Positions 38,376-44,656 of a stretch of 64,000 nt of DNA are shown one piece after another. Below the pieces are notes generated by a model. It worked only from the letters and a program-made list of their open reading frames with translations, ran no database searches and was not told the origin of the DNA. This DNA comes from a virus. Numbering within the stretch: the first letter of the stretch is position 1; the number at the start of each line of letters is the position of its first letter. The position numbers and the translations under genes are program-made. The DNA is taken from IMG/VR virus record IMGVR_UViG_3300046692_000072, positions 1-64,000 of that record, one strand, 5' to 3'.

Positions 38376-38489
38376 AAAAAGAACTGTAGGTAATCCTCTG
38401 AGAAGCTGTGTTAATGGGTGGCGTCCCCAACAGCTACTGACGCTGAGGAATTAGAGTGGGTCAGTTCCACTTGCCTTACAGTTCTTTTT
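38376..38489 (+). ncRNA. Candidate ncRNA closed by a 13-bp stem
   Basis: AAAAAGAACTGTA (38376-38388) pairs perfectly with TACAGTTCTTTTT (38477-38489). Inside are further stems (AGCTGT/ACAGCT around GGGTGGCGTCCCC, and TCCTC/GAGGA), giving a branched fold of about 114 bases. No ORF overlaps it. The U-run lies in the closing stem. No known family recognised. Confidence 0.5.
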
Positions 38490-38536
38490 CGGGCTAATAC
38501 GCCTTTGCAAATCCCAAAAACCTATAGGAAAATTTT

Positions 38537-38728
38537 ATGATCAAGAAGAACATCTTTCTCGCAGCAGCAGGTCTCTTTGTTGTTGCAGGTCTTGCATCGT
38601 GTGGTACGGTTGCCGTATCGTCTGAGCGTCCGCGTAGCGTGACCAACGACCACGAGCAGAACCAGATCAATGAACGCATCGAGAAGAACAAGGCAGAGCG
38701 TGCTGAGCGTGCTGCCAAGGGCTTCTAA
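38537..38728 (+). CDS. Small early lipoprotein
   Basis: 63 residues: MIKK, a hydrophobic signal peptide (NIFLAAAGLFVVAGLAS), then the lipobox LASC with Cys22, so a lipid-anchored mature peptide of about 42 residues is expected. The mature part is charged and helical (EQNQINERIEKNKAERAERA). TAGGAAAA precedes ATG. A lone lipoprotein in the early region suggests superinfection exclusion or envelope modification, but this is inference. Confidence 0.7.
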   Translation: MIKKNIFLAAAGLFVVAGLASCGTVAVSSERPRSVTNDHEQNQINERIEKNKAERAERAAKGF

Positions 38729-38788
38729 CTAATTCGGTAGGATTGTCTTTAACTAGGCATCTGCACCCCTACCGGGTACTGGCAATAT

Positions 38789-38846
38789 GGGGGATCTTTT
38801 GTTTCGTTCGGTGATTCGCACTTACCCAATGTAAACCAGATCCCCC
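38789..38846 (+). ncRNA. Candidate structured RNA element (GGGGGATCT/AGATCCCCC)
   Basis: Perfect 9-bp closing stem around a 40-base loop containing GTTTCGTTCGGTGATTCGC. Shortly after the lipoprotein stop; it might be that gene's 3' end or a separate RNA. Confidence 0.35.
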
Positions 38847-38904
38847 TGAGTCCCTTCCTATTAGACAGCTTCATCCCAAATAGATGAGGCGCTTTAATTG
38901 GAAT

Positions 38905-39052
38905 AGATGTGATTATCGAGAGGCAGGATACGCTTGTGTATTGTATTGGTAGGTTCGAAACTATTAATGCATGTGCAAGTACCTTATCTTCACTAGGGTC
39001 TAGAACCTAGGCAGGTAGGGCTAAGCAAACCTGTCTCGCTGTAATCACATCT
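38905..39052 (+). ncRNA. Candidate 148-base structured RNA
   Basis: An 11-bp closing stem AGATGTGATTA / TAATCACATCT continues inward with GAG-(AG)-GCAGG against CCTG-(T)-CTC. Inner hairpins include ATAC/GTAT. Long, nearly uninterrupted pairing across 148 bases is unlikely by chance and no ORF competes. Confidence 0.45.
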
Positions 39053-39209
39053 TAATGTAATCCTACGATGCATCTCTCTGGTATGAGATCTACGTCATAG
39101 ACCTAGATCAAACGATGACAGGTCAGTTCGGGGATTTGGCTGGGTACACTTACATGCCCCGGAGCATCCCGTATAGGCACAGCGCCCATCTGTATAACTG
39201 GGTATCTAT

Positions 39210-39343
39210 GACAGGATCCTAACAGCTAGTAGTACTGAATGCTGGAAGACGGGTTCATGGAGCCAAGGGGGATAATGCACAGGGGACTTGCAATAACCTG
39301 TGGGGATAATACCCTTGGTGGAGGTTCGATTCCTCCTCCTGTC
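39210..39343 (+). ncRNA. tRNA-like element with intact acceptor and T arms and a long insert
   Basis: GACAGGA (39210-39216) pairs with TCCTGTC (39337-39343). Directly before the latter is a perfect T-arm, GGAGG-TTCGATT-CCTCC (39320-39336), in the right spacing for a tRNA. The D and anticodon arms are replaced by about 100 bases, with a CAGC/GCTG arm, a CACAGG/CCTGTG hairpin and the direct repeat GGGGATAAT on either side of it. No encoded CCA. It may be a degenerate, intron-bearing or tmRNA-like molecule. Confidence 0.4.
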
Positions 39344-39684
39344 GCTCACCTAATTGCATACGAATACGACTTGTGCCGTGCTACAGCCCTCAGGGTGATT
39401 GTAGATTTAGAAACCCCATCCACCCACTTGGCTCTGTATAGTGTAAAAGCCCATGGCGACAGGTGGTCGAGCAGTAACGTAGGATTCATCCTGCCTTACA
39501 CCTTGGAGCACACCGAGGTAAGCTTATGGGTCAGATCGGGATGGTCCAGTGTACAGCCCGCTGCCACCTTCCCCTTAAGCAGGAACAGGCTTGAAGCTGT
39601 TTCGGGTTCAACTGATTGTCGAACGAATCAGTAAGGGAGGGTAGTCCACTTCCTTCTCAAGAAGGTTGCTGTAACCGCAGGATA

Positions 39685-39720
39685 GGGGGAGATCTAGCGT
39701 ACCGGTCGCGAAGCTCCCCC
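39685..39720 (+). repeat. Hairpin before the early gene array
   Basis: GGGGGAG/CTCCCCC with an inner GCG/CGC pairing, 13 bases before the first gene of the array. Candidate hairpin promoter or leader structure. Confidence 0.35.
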
Positions 39721-39732
39721 GATACTAATCAA

Positions 39733-40020
39733 ATGGAACCAAGGATGAGAAACCCCTTTGTGAACGTACAGCCCGATCCGAGAGACATAGTTCATGTCAA
39801 GAATGTGGTGAAAGAGAACGCCAAGTTCGGTCTTGCAGGTGCAACACGTTTAGATGAGAACGACTTCAGAACTCTGGATCGATACATAGAGTTCCTAGAG
39901 GAACAGCTTGCTAGCGTCATCCCTGAGTTCCAAGGCATTCCCACAGAATACTTCAACATGGTTAAAAGAGAGAAGATGGAATGGCGACCTCTGGGACCAA
40001 CACCTCTGTATCTCTACTGA
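39733..40020 (+). CDS. Early array protein 1
   Basis: 95 residues from ATG 39733 (or 91 from ATG 39745); the longer ORF would run into the hairpin region. NPFVNVQPDPRDIVHVKNVV and a C-terminal helix (ENDFRTLDRYIEFLEEQLAS). First of a set of small, overlapping genes with similar C-terminal helices. Function unknown. Confidence 0.6.
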   Translation: MEPRMRNPFVNVQPDPRDIVHVKNVVKENAKFGLAGATRLDENDFRTLDRYIEFLEEQLASVIPEFQGIPTEYFNMVKREKMEWRPLGPTPLYLY

Positions 40021-40259
40021 TGGATGGTGAGCTAACGCATACCAGAGTAAAGGCTTTGCTAGATAAACTAAGGGCAAAGGCAAACACCAATCCTAACGGT
40101 ATGACTACCGTAACCAGGGAAGAGCTCTGGTCTATTACTCTTTCTCTGGAACTCAAGGATCAGGAACTCAATCATCTAACCGAGAACATGTCTCATGTTC
40201 TCTTGGAGAACTATGTTGAGAGAGGTGATCTCTTCACTGAATCAGAAGGCGAAGCATAA
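39981..40259 (+). CDS. Early array protein 2
   Basis: 92 residues from ATG 39981 (AGAGAAG upstream); ATG 40020, in the stop/start overlap, is an alternative giving 79. C-terminal helix TREELWSITLSLELKDQELN, continuing HLTENMSHVLLENY, resembles the other array members. Confidence 0.6.
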   Translation: MATSGTNTSVSLLMDGELTHTRVKALLDKLRAKANTNPNGMTTVTREELWSITLSLELKDQELNHLTENMSHVLLENYVERGDLFTESEGEA

Positions 40260-40261
40260 CT

Positions 40262-40528
40262 ATGGTTACGAAGCTAGATCGAACAGGTGAGTTCATTGAG
40301 CTCTTCATGAATGCTTATCCCGAAGAGAGCTTAGATGGTCTGGATGCACGAGTTCTTAGCAGTATGCTAAGAGGTATCGAGGAGAGTGCTAGGTGGAGAA
40401 AGCCTAGACACATTATTGATCAGCAAGACTTCCTTCCTTTGCTTAGATCTATCCGTAACATCATCGGTGAGAACAACAAGCTCTCCAATGAACTGGTTCA
40501 GTTAAGCAATCTCCTAGACAGGCAGTGA
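40262..40528 (+). CDS. Early array protein 3
   Basis: 88 residues, starting two bases after the previous stop. N-terminal FIELFMNAYPEESLDGLD, C-terminal DQQDFLPLLRSIRNIIGENN followed by KLSNELVQLSNLLDRQ, the shared helix type. Unknown function. Confidence 0.65.
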   Translation: MVTKLDRTGEFIELFMNAYPEESLDGLDARVLSSMLRGIEESARWRKPRHIIDQQDFLPLLRSIRNIIGENNKLSNELVQLSNLLDRQ

Positions 40529-40529
40529 C

Positions 40530-40736
40530 ATGGCAGAGCTAACAGACAGAGAGCTTCGTCAGATAAAATTATGCACTCAATTGAGTGCTGCTTTTAATGC
40601 TAAGACCTTCTTTAGTTTGAGAAGAGATGAGATCATCCAAGTTCTGGAAGATATCCGAGGCATAGCTAGAGAACGTAACCAGCTTGAGGATGAAGTACTC
40701 GCCCTATCCCTCCTGGTTCTAGGAGAACCTAAGTGA
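40530..40736 (+). CDS. Early array protein 4
   Basis: 68 residues. LTDRELRQIKLCTQLSAAF, then SLRRDEIIQVLEDIRGIARE, RNQLEDEVLALSLLVL. Strong heptad pattern at the C-terminus. The end overlaps the next GTG start. Confidence 0.65.
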   Translation: MAELTDRELRQIKLCTQLSAAFNAKTFFSLRRDEIIQVLEDIRGIARERNQLEDEVLALSLLVLGEPK

Positions 40737-40960
40737 ACGAAGCTCCTTACATTCCGATTCGTTTGTTGTGGGAAGCGACCAATGGTAACTACCCATCAAA
40801 GGTCTGGGTGCAATCTGTCGAGGCACGTATCGAGAATTACAAGAAGTACATTGAGACAGGAGCTACCTCCATCGCTGTAGTGCCCTTGGATCTTTACCAC
40901 ATCATTGAATACGTCTCCTGCTTACAAGATGAGATCAGCAGACTGAACCAGGAGAAGTAA
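40733..40960 (+). CDS. Early array protein 5
   Basis: 75 residues with a GTG start in a 4-base overlap. IPIRLLWEATNGNYPSKVWV, C-terminal VPLDLYHIIEYVSCLQDEIS, ending RLNQEK as in other members. Confidence 0.65.
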   Translation: MNEAPYIPIRLLWEATNGNYPSKVWVQSVEARIENYKKYIETGATSIAVVPLDLYHIIEYVSCLQDEISRLNQEK

Positions 40961-40961
40961 G

Positions 40962-41144
40962 ATGGCAACCTACACAGAACGTGACAGACTGGTCATCGCT
41001 AGGCTATGCCAGATCCGGGTTCTTATGCATGAGAACAAACTCATTGCTGAGGACGAAGCTATCAAGAACATAATCGGTAGATGGATCAAGGAGATAGACA
41101 CAGCTCTTACCATGATCAATGAAGATGATGGAAGGGATGTATGA
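40962..41144 (+). CDS. Early array protein 6
   Basis: 60 residues; ERDRLVIARLCQIRVLMHEN, then EDEAIKNIIGRWIKEIDTAL. Shorter C-terminal helix than its neighbours. Starts one base after the previous stop. Confidence 0.65.
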   Translation: MATYTERDRLVIARLCQIRVLMHENKLIAEDEAIKNIIGRWIKEIDTALTMINEDDGRDV

Positions 41145-41353
41145 AGGAACCCAGTGAACTAGACATCACCCTGCTCAGGGATCTTTGCGATAAGTTCTTC
41201 TATCACGATATGGACAGTGGAGCTGTCAGAGTAAACCTCTCAGTAGCACATATGCAGCAACGCAAGGATTCCCTTCGTAGGTTCCTAGATCACTACGAAC
41301 ATATGTCTGAAGAGATCTCTCGTTTGCTTCTGGAGAAACATCGTGTCGATTAA
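41141..41353 (+). CDS. Early array protein 7
   Basis: 70 residues; LDITLLRDLCDKFFYHDMDS, then QRKDSLRRFLDHYEHMSEEI, SRLLLEK. ATGA overlap with the previous gene and an 11-base overlap with the next. Confidence 0.65.
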   Translation: MKEPSELDITLLRDLCDKFFYHDMDSGAVRVNLSVAHMQQRKDSLRRFLDHYEHMSEEISRLLLEKHRVD

Positions 41354-41540
41354 CGAGGTCCAACTCAAGAGACTACTGGAGGGGCTAAGCATCCAAGCTA
41401 CTATGTCTCAGGAGAACTACGTTCGAGTATCCACTGACGTAATAGAGAACCTTGTTAGTACAGTAGTTGAGTATCAACGTCTCAACAGAGAGATGGAGAA
41501 GGAACTAACCAGACTCGTATTGGAGAAGAACAATGGCTAA
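41343..41540 (+). CDS. Early array protein 8
   Basis: 65 residues with a GTG start. VQLKRLLEGLSIQATMSQEN, then VIENLVSTVVEYQRLNREME, KELTRLVLEKNNG, the clearest match to protein 7. Overlaps the next gene by 8 bases. Confidence 0.65.
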   Translation: MSINEVQLKRLLEGLSIQATMSQENYVRVSTDVIENLVSTVVEYQRLNREMEKELTRLVLEKNNG

Positions 41541-41721
41541 GCTCTATGACGATGAAGGTCAGATGTATGTAGGTCATAAGATCTACAAGCTGAACCTTTC
41601 ACGTAACCACATTGATAGTGTGTACCCACACTGCTCACTCAAGGTAAGGAACCTACTGGAGCAAGCAGTGGATCTTCTTCTTCGTGCAGAAGCTCTTATG
41701 GAAACAGGAGAAGATAGATAA
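41533..41721 (+). CDS. Small early protein after the array
   Basis: 62 residues: YDDEGQMYVGHKIYKLNLSR, then a helix LKVRNLLEQAVDLLLRAEAL. It ends the overlapping run but lacks the EISRL-type ending. Function unknown. Confidence 0.6.
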   Translation: MAKLYDDEGQMYVGHKIYKLNLSRNHIDSVYPHCSLKVRNLLEQAVDLLLRAEALMETGEDR

Positions 41722-41733
41722 GGAACCAATGTA

Positions 41734-41856
41734 ATGAAGTTCATTCGTAAGATAGACCAGGGATTTGGTCATGGATGGGACTTCTACATTGGTCATTACC
41801 ATGTATGCTATCTAGTATATGAAGACCATTGGTACTTCCAGATAGTCAAGATCTGA
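41734..41856 (+). CDS. Very small aromatic early protein
   Basis: 40 residues behind AAGGAACCAATGTA. Rich in Trp, Tyr, His and Gly (FGHGWDFYIGHYHVCYLVYE). Probably a small beta fold. Unknown function. Confidence 0.5.
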   Translation: MKFIRKIDQGFGHGWDFYIGHYHVCYLVYEDHWYFQIVKI

Positions 41857-41920
41857 CACAATTCAAACACATTTCCTTATAGTCAATTTTCCCCGCTATA
41901 TATTTAGAAAGAAGTGTTTC

Positions 41921-42079
41921 ATGAAAGCTCATGATATCCAAGCACGTTGTAGCAAATGCGATAAACGAGTTACAGCAGTCATGTCTTATGAACAAGAAGA
42001 CTACGACAAGGGTTACAGGAACCACTTCAAGATAACCTGTAAGGAATGCAATCATCATTGGTATGAATCACATGATTAG
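41921..42079 (+). CDS. Small zinc-ribbon protein
   Basis: 52 residues with two Cys pairs, CSKC (about 10-13) and CKEC (about 41-44), spaced like a zinc ribbon. GAAAGAAG precedes ATG 41921. Such small early proteins often bind host transcription or nucleic-acid proteins; here only the metal site can be supported. Confidence 0.65.
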   Translation: MKAHDIQARCSKCDKRVTAVMSYEQEDYDKGYRNHFKITCKECNHHWYESHD

Positions 42080-42257
42080 CATTCGCTTATATAGATAGCT
42101 TCTGCGCTATATTTTGCAGTATGGAAATCATCATAGTTACCTACTAATACAGGACACTATTGGGGCTTTGCCCCCTACACTCCAGACACCCCCCCCCATA
42201 CTACCACTATGGGTATGGTCCTTACGGACCTTATAGGTATGTCTAACTATGGAGATA
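42080..42257 (+). promoter_or_regulatory. Intergenic region with four consecutive hairpins and a C9 run
   Basis: In order: ATAGC/GCTAT (near 42097-42112), GGGGC-TTT-GCCCC (42162-42174), CATAC/GTATG with a C9 tract just before it, and GGTCC-TTAC-GGACC followed by TTAT (42217-42234). The last has a covarying copy at 45877. Short stems with 3-4-base loops are what N4-type vRNAP promoters look like, so early promoters are plausible. Confidence 0.45.
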
Positions 42258-42584
42258 ATGATGACAACCATCACCACTACTGTATCCAACCTGCTTGGTA
42301 CTGTGGACACCACGGCTAACGCTGTGACCTCACTGGTCACTGCACTGGGACGTGGATCTAACATGCTGGATATGTATGTATCTGACATGCAGTTCAAGCA
42401 ACATGCTGATCAGGTTGCAATGCGAGATGAATACTCAAGCATAGCTGTCATGAAGGCATCACTAAAGATCACCGAAATGGAATCGGAGATCCAAACTAAA
42501 ATCAACCAGTCGCCAGACTTCGCAGCCAAATACGCAGAAGTCTATGCACGCATCCATGCAAAGATGAACAAGGTCGGGTCCTAA
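42258..42584 (+). CDS. Early helical protein
   Basis: 108 residues from ATG 42258, chosen for GGAG at 42252. Thr/Val-rich N-terminus (MMTTITTTVSNLLGTVDTTA) and charged helical C-terminus. It stands alone behind the hairpin cluster and is followed by a strong hairpin (TCGGGTCC/GGACCCGA). It may be strongly expressed. Function unknown. Confidence 0.65.
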   Translation: MMTTITTTVSNLLGTVDTTANAVTSLVTALGRGSNMLDMYVSDMQFKQHADQVAMRDEYSSIAVMKASLKITEMESEIQTKINQSPDFAAKYAEVYARIHAKMNKVGS

Positions 42585-42594
42585 CGGACCCGAA
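42574..42594 (+). repeat. Hairpin TCGGGTCC-TAAC-GGACCCGA
   Basis: Perfect 8-bp stem across the stop codon of the preceding gene, with a TAAC loop. No T-run, so a pause site or promoter hairpin rather than an intrinsic terminator. Confidence 0.5.
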
Positions 42595-42599
42595 CTAAC

Positions 42600-42735
42600 G
42601 GCTTGATAGACCAACTACTAGTCTAGCAGATAGATAGACCAAGGCTTCACCTGCTCACTACCAAGTAGTGGATAGGTGGGGCTCTGTGTGTCTATGCGTA
42701 GGCATCTACTAATAACCATTGAACCAAGGGGACAA
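42600..42735 (+). promoter_or_regulatory. Promoter-like region: TAGACC motifs and 3-base-loop hairpin
   Basis: Two TAGACCAA copies (near 42606 and 42635) and a perfect 6-bp hairpin with a 3-base loop, CACTAC-CAA-GTAGTG (42656-42670). The loop centre is a purine, as in N4 vRNAP promoters. Followed by the leader GAACCAAGGGG before a tiny ORF. Confidence 0.4.
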
Positions 42736-42739
42736 TACC

Positions 42740-42844
42740 ATGTGGAACATTCGTGTAAGCAAATGGACTGGCATCATCACCTTCTGGTTTGATGATGGTG
42801 AGACTGTACCTGAGGTACAGCAAATCGAAACGTTGGGTCTGTAA
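42740..42844 (+). CDS. Tiny early protein (34 residues)
   Basis: ATG 42740 behind GAACCAAGGGGACAATACC. WNIRVSKWTGIITFWFDDGE, an amphipathic beta-like peptide. Supported by the repeated GAACCAAGG leader that also precedes the next genes; otherwise length alone would not support it. Followed by a TTGGG/CCCAA hairpin. Confidence 0.5.
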   Translation: MWNIRVSKWTGIITFWFDDGETVPEVQQIETLGL

Positions 42845-42889
42845 TAGGCCCAACAACAATCATCTCATTGAACCAAGGAGATAGTACCA

Positions 42890-43024
42890 ATGTGGTACGT
42901 GCTAATCGCAATCGTAATACTCATCATGCTGCTCTTGGCAGCTATCGCTCTCGTTGGTCATCTTTGTGTACCTGAAGAGGTAGCATCAGATGAGATCTCT
43001 CATTTCTGGAATGGAGAACTGTAA
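42890..43024 (+). CDS. Small membrane protein (44 residues)
   Basis: Leader GAACCAAGGAG then ATG 42890. One transmembrane helix (LIAIVILIMLLLAAIALVGH) and an acidic tail. First of several one-helix proteins in this stretch. Confidence 0.6.
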   Translation: MWYVLIAIVILIMLLLAAIALVGHLCVPEEVASDEISHFWNGEL

Positions 43025-43027
43025 GCT

Positions 43028-43291
43028 ATGTCTAGCAGATCATCGAGAACTCACAGTTCCTGTGTGAAAACAAATTGGAATGGGCAGTTAACTTGGTGTC
43101 TCTGCCTTATGCATCCTGATAGGCTAGGTGATAACCTGTACTATCGATACTCATCCAAGAAACATTTGAAGCGTGATCTTAAGGGTCGATTCGCTAATCG
43201 ATATCGTCACGCTATCATCATCCGTGTTCGTAGAACCAAGGAGAGTTCACTATGCCTCGCTATTACATCGTCATCCTCGCACCGCTCATGA
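43028..43291 (+). CDS. Basic early protein, uncertain
   Basis: 87 residues, Arg/Ser-rich; TNWNGQLTWCLCLMHPDRLG and RYRHAIIIRVRRTKE. No good ribosome-binding site, and it overlaps the next gene by 40 bases, so it may end up shorter or be unreal. Confidence 0.4.
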   Translation: MSSRSSRTHSSCVKTNWNGQLTWCLCLMHPDRLGDNLYYRYSSKKHLKRDLKGRFANRYRHAIIIRVRRTKESSLCLAITSSSSHRS

Positions 43292-43476
43292 TGCTCACAA
43301 CTGTGTACTTCATGATCATCAATCCGATCATGCATGACGCTCGCTTCAAATACTACAAATTGTACAAGCGTGAATACGCAACTACTGTAATAGTTGTGGA
43401 TAGACGCCTGTCACCATTCGAATGCTTCAAGCTTCAGCTTGATAACAATGGTACCGTATGTCGGAGGGCACAATGA
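43252..43476 (+). CDS. Small membrane protein (74 residues)
   Basis: GAACCAAGGAGAG leader, ATG 43252. N-terminal helix YYIVILAPLMMLTTVYFMII, then a charged tail. Stop overlaps the next start (ATGA). Confidence 0.6.
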   Translation: MPRYYIVILAPLMMLTTVYFMIINPIMHDARFKYYKLYKREYATTVIVVDRRLSPFECFKLQLDNNGTVCRRAQ

Positions 43477-43607
43477 CGCATCTCAACCCAATCATGTGGT
43501 TTATTGTTGCAAACGATGAATCCAAAGGAGTTGGTCTTGCCATGACTCGTTGGATACGGGGCAGGCTTGAACATCGCGTATTCCATCAAGAGACCATTGG
43601 TCTCTGA
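43473..43607 (+). CDS. Tiny early protein (44 residues)
   Basis: ATGA overlap with the previous gene. LNPIMWFIVANDESKGVGLA and RWIRGRLEHRVF. No family recognised; stop lies in the next GAACCAAGGAG leader. Confidence 0.5.
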   Translation: MTHLNPIMWFIVANDESKGVGLAMTRWIRGRLEHRVFHQETIGL

Positions 43608-43623
43608 ACCAAGGAGCAATAAC

Positions 43624-43719
43624 ATGATGGATATCATCTGGATATTGGTAGGCATTATTCAGGTGATATCCCTAATCTTCTTGATTGGGGTAGTAATCCT
43701 GATCCTATCAAATCCTTGA
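43624..43719 (+). CDS. Tiny membrane protein (31 residues)
   Basis: Leader GAACCAAGGAG, ATG 43624. Essentially one transmembrane helix (IIWILVGIIQVISLIFLIGV). Its own ribosome-binding site supports it despite its size. Confidence 0.5.
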   Translation: MMDIIWILVGIIQVISLIFLIGVVILILSNP

Positions 43720-43735
43720 ACCAAAGGGAAAAGAC

Positions 43736-43927
43736 ATGAACTTCGTAGTACCATTCTGGCTTCATATGCCAGCAGGTGTAGTGCTTACAGCACTCACAAT
43801 GACACTGCTCACCAGGATAGCATTCGCTATCCCTGATCCAAGGATCAAATCAATCAAGATTGGATACCCATTCATGATCTGGGTACTGCTCACCATGACC
43901 TATTGGTCTTGGATAATCTGGGGTTAG
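43736..43927 (+). CDS. Two-helix membrane protein (63 residues)
   Basis: Leader GAACCAAAGGG, ATG 43736. Helices PAGVVLTALTMTLLTRIAFA and GYPFMIWVLLTMTYWSWIIW with a short basic loop between them. Unknown function. Confidence 0.6.
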   Translation: MNFVVPFWLHMPAGVVLTALTMTLLTRIAFAIPDPRIKSIKIGYPFMIWVLLTMTYWSWIIWG

Positions 43928-43929
43928 TC

Positions 43930-44175
43930 ATGAGCACCTATTCAAGAATCTTGGGAACCAAGGAAGAGAACCTTTCGATAGCTCTCAATGAGGAGCTACA
44001 CTCCAAAGATCCAGCACAACCTCGGAGTCTCCGAGATTGGTGCAAATGCTGTGCAGAGTATTACTTTCTCTGCGCTTTACGTCTTGAGCTTGGTTACAAT
44101 GCCATGATCAGACGTGAGGATTTCCATAAACTGTGGTTAGAAGGAGATGATGCAATCGCTCATCTCTATCTCTAA
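43930..44175 (+). CDS. Hypothetical early protein (81 residues)
   Basis: ATG 43930, two bases past the previous stop. Contains CKCC and a helical C-terminus (REDFHKLWLEGDDAIAHLYL). A GGAACCAAGG word lies inside its coding region. Overlaps the next start by one base. Confidence 0.6.
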   Translation: MSTYSRILGTKEENLSIALNEELHSKDPAQPRSLRDWCKCCAEYYFLCALRLELGYNAMIRREDFHKLWLEGDDAIAHLYL

Positions 44176-44312
44176 TGACACCTGAACAACTCGCAGAGAT
44201 TGAGAGGGTCTGTCAGCAAGCTCTACGCTACAGTGCACGTCGCGCTGTAGATAGGAAATTCTGGGCAGATCAGTTGGAAACTATCAAGCGAATCAAGGAA
44301 CTAGCAGAATGA
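44175..44312 (+). CDS. Tiny helical protein (45 residues)
   Basis: One-base TAATG overlap. TPEQLAEIERVCQQALRYSA, then LETIKRIKELAE: a basic amphipathic helix pair. Unknown function. Confidence 0.55.
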   Translation: MTPEQLAEIERVCQQALRYSARRAVDRKFWADQLETIKRIKELAE

Positions 44313-44656
44313 CATCGCCATTCAAAACCATGTACACCATCGTGTTCACAACTGAACAGGATTCGTATCATATCGAACGTGATCCAAAGGATTACGATGA
44401 GACTTATCAGTGGAACTTCATGTCATCTGAGGAAACTCCTCATGCCATGCCTTATCAGGAAATCCTGGAGATCCTGAAGAGACCCAGTAAATACGTGGGA
44501 TTTCCAGAAGTTACTGGAGTATTCCATGTCTATAAGCTGGACGCAGAAGAGATTCCTATCTCTGGTGTCACTGATGACATGCAGAAAATCAAACGTGACG
44601 TGGCATTGTCCAAGCTTACGGAGGAAGAAATCCAACTCTTAGGGATCAAAATATGA
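44309..44656 (+). CDS. Hypothetical early protein (115 residues)
   Basis: ATGA overlap. N-terminal beta region (YTIVFTTEQDSYHIERDPKD) and C-terminal helix (LTEEEIQLLGI). Mixed alpha/beta; no family recognised. Confidence 0.6.
   Translation: MTSPFKTMYTIVFTTEQDSYHIERDPKDYDETYQWNFMSSEETPHAMPYQEILEILKRPSKYVGFPEVTGVFHVYKLDAEEIPISGVTDDMQKIKRDVALSKLTEEEIQLLGIKI

Larger units (their letters stand above)
37925..38536 (+). other. Gene-free stretch with several structured RNA candidates
   Basis: 612 bases without a convincing ORF. It holds three inverted-repeat elements. At 37981-38053, GGACCATG pairs with CATGTCC, a GTGAG/CTCAC stem lies inside, and the 14-base palindrome GATACCCGGGTATC is at 38018-38031. 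The other two are 38176-38227 and 38376-38489. The string GTAGGGGAAGG plus CAGATCC near 38004-38036 recurs near 59806-59838. Confidence 0.5.
38729..39732 (+). other. 1-kb gene-free stretch rich in inverted repeats
   Basis: No supportable ORF. Elements seen: 38789-38846 (GGGGGATCT/AGATCCCCC), 38905-39052, the tRNA-like element 39210-39343, CTGATT/AATCAG near 39612-39631, and 39685-39720 (GGGGGAG/CTCCCCC). With the stretch before the lipoprotein this gives about 1.6 kb of apparently RNA-coding or regulatory DNA. Confidence 0.5.

Noticed and set aside
39239-39634. 131-codon ORF in the RNA-rich region
   Set aside because: It covers the tRNA-like element and several hairpins, has no ribosome-binding site and no similarity pattern.
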